Shown here piece by piece: positions 1-5,094 of a DNA stretch of 5,618 bases. How positions within the stretch are numbered: the stretch's first letter is position 1; each line of letters starts with the position of its first letter. The stretch covers positions 11,098 through 16,715 of the forward strand of contig QHOQ01000100.1 in the NCBI GenBank assembly GCA_003219355.1, read 5' to 3'. The stretch comes from Verrucomicrobiota bacterium (GTDB taxonomy: Bacteria > Verrucomicrobiota > Verrucomicrobiia > Chthoniobacterales > UBA10450). The notes below the pieces were generated by a model. It was not told the origin of the DNA. It did no database searches and saw only the letters and a program-made list of their open reading frames with translations. Both the position numbers and the translations under genes were made by a program.

Positions 1-434
1 AATTAAGCGGTGCTCTCGCAGCGCGCGATCTTGAACTCGCGCTCACGCTCGTACGCCGGTTATTGGATCAGGGCGAAAGCGCGATCGGCATTTTACTGGT
101 CGCGATTCTGCCAACAATCCGAAATTTATTATTGGCCAAAGATTTGATGGAGCACTATCGCCTCGCGCGCCCGCATTCGCCGTTTCAATTCATTTCCGCA
201 ATCAATCGTTTGCCCGCGGAGGCGAGCGACCATTTACCGCGAAAAAAGGACGGCTCGATTAATGCCTACGCGCTTGGCATTGCCGCGCAGCACGCGCATC
301 GGTTCGAGATCAAACAATTGATTGAGGCCATGCAGGCGTGCCTCGAGGCAAATCTTCAGCTCGTCACCACACAGCTCGATCACGAGCTTATTTTAACTGA
401 GGTTGTGGTGAAGTTGCTTGGAGCGCGCGTGTAG
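1..434 (+). CDS. holA: DNA polymerase III delta subunit, C-terminal part (5' truncated)
   Basis: Clamp-loader delta subunit; in the family it opens the beta sliding clamp within the cytoplasmic clamp-loader complex. The window begins inside the gene: the frame is open from base 3 and gives 143 residues before the TAG at 432-434, against a usual full length of about 330-350. What is visible fits the all-helical C-terminal collar region. An opening helix carries RDLELALTLVRRLLDQGE, like the family's pattern of an alternating hydrophobic helix ending in LL-x-x-GE. It is followed by ILLVAILPTIRNLLLAKDLM, matching the helix with a conserved R and L-L-x-x-K, and the end has the D-x-x-L-hydrophobic leucine-rich helix. 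The catalytic-like AAA+ fold and clamp-binding region would lie off the left edge. A TTG at 63 is an internal codon, not a start. The gene converges on the DUF4870-type gene with a 47-bp gap. The family call rests on pattern recognition of a divergent C-terminus, so it is likely but not certain. Confidence 0.78.
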   Translation, partial: LSGALAARDLELALTLVRRLLDQGESAIGILLVAILPTIRNLLLAKDLMEHYRLARPHSPFQFISAINRLPAEASDHLPRKKDGSINAYALGIAAQHAHRFEIKQLIEAMQACLEANLQLVTTQLDHELILTEVVVKLLGARV

Positions 435-475
435 AGCGCAGGGGGAAATTGCGGCTGAGGACAGTCGCCGCTACA
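430..475. repeat. Imperfect palindromic element across the holA stop, convergent junction
   Basis: TGTAG at 430-434 is matched by the inverted CTACA at 471-475. Inside it, CGGC at 452-455 can pair with GCCG at 467-470, and a weaker CGCA (437-440) with TGCG (450-453) competes for the same bases. The holA stop TAG (432-434) lies within the left end. The ends resemble those of the stronger element at 2101-2152, so this may be a decayed relative, or a bidirectional terminator for the two converging genes. There is no T-tract on either strand. The pairing is seen in the sequence; any function is inferred. Confidence 0.4.
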
Positions 476-481
476 GCGGAC

Positions 482-922
482 CTACGGTGTCGAGCCTTCG
501 ACCTGTCTCCGTGCAATTGGTCCGACGTACGGGATATCCCAGCGGACGCCGGTGAATGCTTTGACGATTGCAATTATCATGATCACCAGAAATGCCAGAT
601 GAACGAGAGCTGCGATAATTGCCCAAAAAAATACCAGGATGCCGCCGATACCTGGGATCGCTCCAAATACGGCATGCACAATGGCAGAAACAATGTTAAA
701 AAGAAACCACCCGCAACCAAAGATGATCGACTGCATGGCGTAAAAGCGGACGAAGCTGTCGCGTTTTTCGAGAATGTAGAAAATGATGCCACCGATCAGT
801 GGAATACAGGCGATGGCTGCGGCTACGTTCGAAGGCAAACCCGTCGAAGTGGATGTAGTTTTTATTTCAGGTTCCGGACTTGACGGAGGTGGCGGCTGGG
901 TCGGATCGACTGGATCGGGCAT
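482..922 (-). CDS. DUF4870-type (Tic20-like) small integral membrane protein
   Basis: A 146-residue membrane protein of a widespread family with no established biochemical function in bacteria. The first 28 residues are a soluble Pro/Ser/Thr-rich segment. Hydrophobic segments follow at about residues 32-50 and 63-86, and one long stretch at about 91-121 may hold two passes. The family hallmark is the segment after the first helix, FVRFYAMQSI at about residues 57-66, equivalent to the usual F-x-R-x-H-A-x-Q-S; here Tyr stands where His is common. The end has the family-like IPYVGPIA. The ATG at 920-922 has no Shine-Dalgarno motif, but a perfect TTGACA lies 29 bases upstream on the same strand. 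The stop is TAG at 482-484. The gene diverges from aroB and converges on holA, so it is probably transcribed alone. The family assignment is fairly secure; the role is unknown. Confidence 0.75.
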   Translation of the reverse strand: MPDPVDPTQPPPPSSPEPEIKTTSTSTGLPSNVAAAIACIPLIGGIIFYILEKRDSFVRFYAMQSIIFGCGWFLFNIVSAIVHAVFGAIPGIGGILVFFWAIIAALVHLAFLVIMIIAIVKAFTGVRWDIPYVGPIARRQVEGSTP

Positions 923-927
923 GATCT

Positions 928-957
928 ACATACACAAACTTGGAAATGTTTTGTCAA
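928..957 (-). promoter_or_regulatory. Candidate sigma-70-type promoter for the DUF4870-type gene
   Basis: On the minus strand a perfect -35 hexamer TTGACA lies at 957-952. Weak -10 candidates follow: TGTATG after a 17-bp spacer (934-929) or TATGTA after 19 bp (932-927). Either would start transcription almost at the ATG (922), giving a very short or absent leader, which agrees with the lack of a ribosome binding site. The -35 match is exact, but neither -10 matches more than about half of the consensus. Confidence 0.3.
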
Positions 958-1032
958 GCAATCTTCGCGCCGGATTTTCGCTTTCATATCCCTGCTAAAA
1001 CCACTAGCGTGATCCTTTTCCCAATAAGACCA

Positions 1033-2106
1033 ATGACCAGAAGCTTGTTGGTCGAAGTACGAGGCGGTCCGCGCCATTACCATGTCCTGATCGAATCGGG
1101 CTTGCTCGCCAGTGTCGGTGATATCGTCAAGAAACGATTGGGAGGCCTTCACTGCGCCATCATTTCAGACTCAAATGTCGCCCCGCTGTTTGGTGAGCGC
1201 GTCAAACAAAGTTTAACGGCGGCAGGCCTTGAGCCCACGCTGATAACAATTGCCGCAGGCGAGGAATCGAAGACGCTCGAGCAAGCGGGCGCGATCTGTG
1301 ACCAGATGATTGTTGCCGGATGGGAGCGACAATCGTTTGTCATCGGCCTTGGCGGCGGGATGATCGGAGATATTTCAGGATTCGTCGCCGCGATTTTCCA
1401 TCGCGCGATTCCACATGTTCAGATTCCCACCACGCTGCTCGCGATGGTGGACAGCTCAATCGGCGGGAAGACGGGTGTCAATACCAGCGCCGGGAAAAAT
1501 CTGATCGGCGCGATTCATCCTCCAGCGCTCGTGATTGATGATGTCGATGTTCTAAAGAACTTGCCGCGGCGCGAGTTCAATCAGGGTTTCGCGGAGGTCA
1601 TCAAGCACGGTATTATCGCCGACGCGGAAATGTTCGCGGCCCTTAAAGACGTCGATCTTGAAAATCTCGCGCCACTAATCCGTCGCAACATTGAGATAAA
1701 GTCGAAAATCGTAGCGAAAGACGAGCGAGATCGCACCGGTCAACGCGCTCTACTAAATTTCGGTCATACTGTTGGTCATGCAATTGAGCGGGCCGGTGAT
1801 TACAAGAAATTTCTGCACGGCGAAGCGATCAGTCTTGGAATTATCGCAGCCTGCGATGTCTCGGTAAAAAAAGCCGAGCTGCCGCACGATCAGCGCGATG
1901 CAATTGTCGGTCTCCTGCGGCGGTTCGATTTACCGACGCGATTGCCGTCGGATTTTCCGCGGGAAAAGATTTTCGAGGCGCTTCAGTACGACAAGAAATT
2001 CGAGAGAGGACAAATTCGCTTCATTGTGGCGCCTCGGATCGGTTCGGCGCATTTGTCGAGCGATGTGACGCTCGACGATATTCGCGAGGCGATCCGTGAA
2101 TTGTAG
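1033..2106 (+). CDS. aroB: 3-dehydroquinate synthase
   Basis: Second step of the shikimate pathway: converts DAHP to 3-dehydroquinate in the cytoplasm, using NAD+ and a divalent metal (usually zinc). The 357 residues match the usual length of about 360. The N-terminal NAD-binding half contains GEESKTLE (76-83), GGGMIGDISGF (107-117), PTTLLAMVDSSIGGKTGVN (132-150) and GKNLIGA (154-160). The C-terminal metal site is intact: E188 in FAEVIKHG, H245 in NFGHTVGHAIE and H262 in LHGEA. I chose the ATG at 1033, giving MTRSLLVEV, because family homology begins there. An in-frame TTG at 940 would add 31 unconserved residues and run into the divergent promoter region. No Shine-Dalgarno motif precedes the start. 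The last Leu codon and the TAG stop (2101-2106) are the left arm of a palindromic repeat, so the very end may have been set by a repeat insertion. The gene stands alone between a divergent and a convergent neighbour, not in an aro operon. Confidence 0.96.
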   Translation: MTRSLLVEVRGGPRHYHVLIESGLLASVGDIVKKRLGGLHCAIISDSNVAPLFGERVKQSLTAAGLEPTLITIAAGEESKTLEQAGAICDQMIVAGWERQSFVIGLGGGMIGDISGFVAAIFHRAIPHVQIPTTLLAMVDSSIGGKTGVNTSAGKNLIGAIHPPALVIDDVDVLKNLPRREFNQGFAEVIKHGIIADAEMFAALKDVDLENLAPLIRRNIEIKSKIVAKDERDRTGQRALLNFGHTVGHAIERAGDYKKFLHGEAISLGIIAACDVSVKKAELPHDQRDAIVGLLRRFDLPTRLPSDFPREKIFEALQYDKKFERGQIRFIVAPRIGSAHLSSDVTLDDIREAIREL

Positions 2107-2152
2107 GGCGTCTGTCACAGGCGCCGAGGCGTTTCACAGAAACGCCCTACAA
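2101..2152. repeat. 52-bp three-stem palindromic element (REP/BIME-like) at the aroB stop
   Basis: Read from the sequence, the element divides fully into paired parts. The outer stem is TTGTAG (2101-2106) with CTACAA (2147-2152). Hairpin 1 is GGCGTCTGT with ACAGGCGCC (2107-2125), nine pairs on paper with one G-T pair around a single C; a real loop would be larger. A GA linker follows at 2126-2127. Hairpin 2 is GGCGTTTC with GAAACGCC (2128-2146), eight pairs with loop ACA. An alternative fold is one long stem, TTGTAGGGCGT with ACGCCCTACAA (11 bp, perfect). The left arm contains aroB's last codon and stop. The architecture resembles repetitive extragenic palindromes, and it may also end transcription, though no T-tract follows. 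Whether it is repeated elsewhere in the genome cannot be seen here. Confidence 0.72.
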
Positions 2153-2153
2153 A

Positions 2154-2175
2154 GGGCGACTGAGGTCAATCGCCC
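2154..2175. terminator. Hairpin across the amidase stop codon, possible bidirectional terminator
   Basis: GGGCGA at 2154-2159 pairs with TCGCCC at 2170-2175. Inside, TGA (2161-2163) and TCA (2166-2168) are also complementary, with one mismatch between the two blocks. It begins one base after the 52-bp element and covers the amidase stop (TGA on the minus strand, 2168-2166). No T-run follows on either strand, so intrinsic termination would be of the tail-less kind. The pairing is plain; the function is inferred. Confidence 0.4.
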
Positions 2176-3470
2176 CCGCCTTCTCGCGCCTTGCGACAGT
2201 ATTCCACTAAACCATCAGCCACGCTGTCTGCGTATTCGCGAAAGATACTTTTCCGATCCACGCCGCTAACGCTTCGGATTCCGTCGTAGTCGCCAGCCTG
2301 AATACGCGCGAAAGCGTCGTTGCTGTTCATCACGTAAGGTTCGCAATAAACAACCGGACACCGATAAAGCCGCGTCGCCAGCAGATTGCGCGCATAAACG
2401 TACCCGCTCGTTCCGACCTTCGTCGCATTATTTGTGGTGGGATATTCATAGGGTGGCAATCCGGTTTCGCGAGCCATCGTACCAGCAATCGTGTCAGCAA
2501 GGGGCAGCTCTTCATCGTAGGCGCGGCTCAAAAGCCGGCGAATCATTTCAAAGCGTTCGTCATCTAACTGCAGCTCGTCCTGCAAATAGGCACCATTCAC
2601 GAGCAGATGAAGATGATTTTTGTCGGTCAACGTCGGACGATTCGGGTCGCCCCAGCCTTCGGCATTGAAATGCAAACAAAGGACAAGATCAGGATGTAAT
2701 TTGGTGTTCACCAGCGCGGCGCGACGACGGATTTCGCTGTAGCGGTAGAATAAAATTTCGCTCTGCCAGCGGATCGTTTGCTCTTTCTCAGGATCGTTTG
2801 GATCAAGAATATCCACGCCCGCGCGAGGTTGCGGTACGCCGTTTTTGATCAAAATTTTTCTGGCGAGCTCCTGAAAATCGTGCGGTCGCTTTTGCGTGAC
2901 CGGCCCGGAGCTGTTGCGCACAAAAGAAACTTTCGCCCCCAATTTCCGCAGTCGCGGGGCTAACAGTCGCGCCACGCGCAGCGTCAGGTTGCCTTCCTGC
3001 ACCGCCTGGCTGTTGCCGACTTGAAACCAGCGCTCCTCCATCTTCGCCCATTTTCCACCGAGATGTCCTGGATCTAGCGCGATGCGGAAACCGGACAGGG
3101 GTTTGTCTGCTTTTGCCGGCGCCAGGGACTTCGCAGGACGCCAAAGACGTGGGACCGGCTGGCAGGACGCTTCATCTTCAGCGAAGCGCAAGATGAAGAA
3201 CTTTTGCGCATCGCGGTTCGTCAAAATCCGGGCATTTTTGTCGTTTATCGCAATCAAGTCCGATGCGAAACCGTGGGTGCAGTATGCGTCCTGAATCAAT
3301 CGGGTGAATTCATCGTGGGTGATTGTTTCCTGGTATTTTTCCAGCACGTTCCATCTGGGATGCGCGCCAAGGATCCCAAGGTTGTCCGCAGCGTCGCTGG
3401 CGGACGGTAAGATCGACAGATGGACTGCGATAATCGCGAGGAATTTTCGCGCTTGCTTGAACTGAAACAT
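2166..3470 (-). CDS. Exported N-acetylmuramoyl-L-alanine amidase (Amidase_3 family)
   Basis: Zinc amidase that cleaves the bond between N-acetylmuramic acid and the L-Ala of the peptide stem in peptidoglycan, acting outside the cytoplasmic membrane. The 434 residues start with a Sec signal peptide: basic start, hydrophobic core about 10-22, likely cleavage after ASDA (residue 27). Residues 30-120 form a segment I do not recognise. The catalytic domain starts near 127. Zinc ligands are visible as H136 in ALDPGH, E159 in VQEGNLTLRVA and H267 in LCLHFNAEG, and the catalytic Glu is probably E377 in YCEPYVMN. Between the strand ending in FVRNS (about 183-187) and the RAALVN helix (about 250-255) lie some 60 residues, longer than usual for this fold. 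An E. coli AmiC-like role in cell separation is possible, but no AMIN domain or LysM repeat is visible, so no symbol is given. The ATG at 3468-3470 directly precedes the signal peptide. The gene diverges from the YmdB gene with a 41-bp gap. Confidence 0.88.
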   Translation of the reverse strand: MFQFKQARKFLAIIAVHLSILPSASDAADNLGILGAHPRWNVLEKYQETITHDEFTRLIQDAYCTHGFASDLIAINDKNARILTNRDAQKFFILRFAEDEASCQPVPRLWRPAKSLAPAKADKPLSGFRIALDPGHLGGKWAKMEERWFQVGNSQAVQEGNLTLRVARLLAPRLRKLGAKVSFVRNSSGPVTQKRPHDFQELARKILIKNGVPQPRAGVDILDPNDPEKEQTIRWQSEILFYRYSEIRRRAALVNTKLHPDLVLCLHFNAEGWGDPNRPTLTDKNHLHLLVNGAYLQDELQLDDERFEMIRRLLSRAYDEELPLADTIAGTMARETGLPPYEYPTTNNATKVGTSGYVYARNLLATRLYRCPVVYCEPYVMNSNDAFARIQAGDYDGIRSVSGVDRKSIFREYADSVADGLVEYCRKAREGGGD

Positions 3471-3511
3471 CCGCGTTTGGATTTCGGTTCCTTTAATACG
3501 ATGCTCGCAGA

Positions 3512-4366
3512 ATGCTAACGGTTCTTTTTTTGGGCGACATCGTGGGCGAGCCAGGGCGCACCGCCGTGATCAATCGATTACCCGAGCTTAAGGAAAAGCA
3601 CGCATTGGATTTCATCATCGTCAACGGCGAGAACGCGGCCGGTGGCCGAGGAATTACCGGAAAGATTACAATCGACCTTTTGCGCGCCGGCGTTTCAGTC
3701 GTTACGACTGGCGACCATATTTGGGACCAAAAAGATATTCTCAAATTTCTCGATCTCGAACCGCGCCTGCTGCGCCCATTAAATTATCCCGACGGAGCGC
3801 CTGGCAGCGGATCAATCGTGCTCGAAACGGCGAAGGGCAAAATCGGTGTGGTCAACGTCCAGGCGCGAACCTTCATGCAGCCGATTCTGGAGAACCCCTT
3901 CCGAGCAGCAGAAGCGGCGGTGACGAAAATGCGCAAAGAAACTACCAATATTGTTGTCGATGCGCATGGCGAGACCACGAGCGAGAAAATCGCGCTTGGC
4001 CGGTTTCTCGATGGCAGGGTGTCAGCTGTAATTGGCACTCACACGCATGTGCAGACAGCGGACGAACAAATCTTTCCTGGTGGAACAGCGTTCATGTGCG
4101 ACGCGGGAATGTGCGGGCCGGTGAATTCGATTCTTGGCCGCGCGATTGAACCGATCATGAACCGCTTCATTTCAAATCTGCCAGCATCGTTTCCGGTCGC
4201 TTCCGGAGAGGTCCGGCTGCGGGGCGCGCTAATCGAAATCGATGAAACGACCGGTTGCGCTCTGCGGATCACGCGGATCGATGAGCCCGGACCGGGCAGA
4301 TCCGCTTCGCAAGAGCCCGAGCCAAAGATTGACATTGAACAAACGCCTTCTCCGGAACAAACCTAA
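3512..4366 (+). CDS. ymdB: YmdB-family metallophosphoesterase (cyclic nucleotide phosphodiesterase)
   Basis: Member of the YmdB/TIGR00282 family, cytoplasmic dimetal phosphodiesterases. The Bacillus subtilis member hydrolyses 2',3'- and 3',5'-cyclic nucleotides and affects biofilm and motility decisions. Metal-site motifs are in order: D9 in FLGDIVGEPG, E40 and N41 in VNGENAAGGRG, D68 and H69 in TTGDHIWD, H152 in DAHGETTSEK, and H177 and H179 in GTHTHVQTAD. The usual third motif reads GNH; here Asp replaces the Asn, which could still bind metal. At 284 residues it is about 20 longer than typical; the excess is a Glu/Pro-rich tail from about residue 258. The ATG at 3512 puts the first beta strand (LTVLFLGD) directly at the N-terminus, as expected for the family. 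No Shine-Dalgarno motif precedes it. It is divergent from the amidase and lies 76 bp upstream of the TPR gene, so those two could share a transcript. The substrate in this organism is not known. Confidence 0.92.
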   Translation: MLTVLFLGDIVGEPGRTAVINRLPELKEKHALDFIIVNGENAAGGRGITGKITIDLLRAGVSVVTTGDHIWDQKDILKFLDLEPRLLRPLNYPDGAPGSGSIVLETAKGKIGVVNVQARTFMQPILENPFRAAEAAVTKMRKETTNIVVDAHGETTSEKIALGRFLDGRVSAVIGTHTHVQTADEQIFPGGTAFMCDAGMCGPVNSILGRAIEPIMNRFISNLPASFPVASGEVRLRGALIEIDETTGCALRITRIDEPGPGRSASQEPEPKIDIEQTPSPEQT

Positions 4367-4442
4367 AGAGTTACGCTTGGGGCCAACTATTCGAGGCCTG
4401 AATTTCGAATTCTCAGAGAAGACTAACGTACAACAAAAAATC

Positions 4443-5051
4443 ATGAAAAAATATTCGGTTATCACTCTGTTCATCGCCCTGGCGGTTTGCGTATCGCAAG
4501 TCGCTCAGGCACAAGGCAACAAAGAAGCGAACAAGCTCGCGCGAGAAGGTGCCGAGGCCTCCAGGAATCAAGACTACGACAAAGGCGTCGAGCTCCTTCG
4601 CAAAGCGACCGCTCTCGACCATAAATACGCTGCGGATCTGGCAGTTGCCTACCAGCAGCGCGGATTCGCCTCTGCGCGCGACCAAAAGTTTGAGGAGGCG
4701 ATCACTGATTTCAACGAAGCGCTCAAGATCAAGTCAAACGACTCGCGCATTTACGAACAACGCGCGGCAGTGGAGATGAAACTGCGCGATTACGACAAAG
4801 CGCTGGCCGATTACTCCGAGGCGATCAAACTCAAGCCAAATGAAGTCCGATATTATCTTTACCGGAGCTACATCTACGAAACGAAGGAAGATATAGCCAA
4901 TTCCATGGCGGATACTGAAAAAGCTCTAAAGCTCGACCCCAAGAACGCGGAAGCGCAGGGCCGTAAAACGCGGTTGGAAGCGAAGCAAGCGGCAGCGCCG
5001 CCACCCGTCAATTCGCCACCGACGAGACCGACAGCCTCAAAATCTCCTTAG
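4443..5051 (+). CDS. Exported tetratricopeptide-repeat (TPR) protein
   Basis: A 202-residue protein built of TPR helices, which normally serve as protein-binding scaffolds. The start MKKYSVITLFIALAVCVSQV with AQA before Q24 is a clear Sec signal peptide; C16 is not in a good lipobox (Val precedes it), so a soluble periplasmic protein is favoured. About four TPR units follow, at roughly residues 27-60, 64-97, 101-134 and 135-168. Units 2 to 4 have the canonical ending A-x-x-D-x-x-x-A-L/I-K-L/I (ITDFNEALKIK, LADYSEAIKLKPN, MADTEKALKLDPKN). The tail from about 184 is Pro/Ala/Thr/Ser-rich and likely disordered. The frame is open upstream to 4242 inside the YmdB gene, but I chose the ATG at 4443 because the signal peptide begins there. 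The leader is A-rich (CAACAAAAAATC) with no Shine-Dalgarno. It may be co-transcribed with ymdB. The binding partner and function are unknown. Confidence 0.87.
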   Translation: MKKYSVITLFIALAVCVSQVAQAQGNKEANKLAREGAEASRNQDYDKGVELLRKATALDHKYAADLAVAYQQRGFASARDQKFEEAITDFNEALKIKSNDSRIYEQRAAVEMKLRDYDKALADYSEAIKLKPNEVRYYLYRSYIYETKEDIANSMADTEKALKLDPKNAEAQGRKTRLEAKQAAAPPPVNSPPTRPTASKSP

Positions 5052-5062
5052 CTCCTGCGCGA

Positions 5063-5094
5063 GACGTAATCTGCGGGACCCTTACGATTACGTC
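5063..5094. terminator. Perfect 9-bp inverted repeat between TPR gene and infC, possible bidirectional terminator
   Basis: GACGTAATC at 5063-5071 pairs perfectly with GATTACGTC at 5086-5094, leaving a 14-base loop. It begins 11 bases after the TPR stop. On the minus strand its first arm contains the infC Thr-stop codons (the TAA is 5090-5088). Its position between converging genes suggests shared termination, but there is no T-tract on either strand and the stem is not GC-rich, so it could equally be a dispersed palindrome. Confidence 0.45.

Noticed and set aside
449..883. Open frame of 144 codons on the plus strand
   Set aside because: It lies antisense over the DUF4870-type gene, has no family resemblance, and its composition is that of a shadow frame; the minus-strand protein has clear helices and a family motif.
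940..1032. Upstream in-frame extension of aroB from a TTG
   Set aside because: The added 31 residues are not conserved in 3-dehydroquinate synthases and overlap the upstream region of the divergent gene; the ATG at 1033 fits the family start.
2803..3144. Minus-strand open frame of 113 codons inside the amidase gene
   Set aside because: It is in another frame of a well-supported gene and encodes a low-complexity Arg/Ala/Gly-rich product with no recognisable motif.
3501..3515. Five-codon minigene ATG-CTC-GCA-GAA-TGC-TAA overlapping the ymdB start
   Set aside because: The stop overlaps the ymdB ATG in a way that could couple translation, but there is no ribosome binding site and so short a frame is expected by chance. 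(The listed codons run one triplet past 3515, to 3518.)
3721..4149. Plus-strand open frame of 142 codons inside ymdB
   Set aside because: It is an alternative frame of a gene with all catalytic motifs intact; no independent evidence for it.
4242..4442. Upstream extension of the TPR frame into the ymdB gene
   Set aside because: It would overlap ymdB by 125 bases and bury the signal peptide that starts at 4443.
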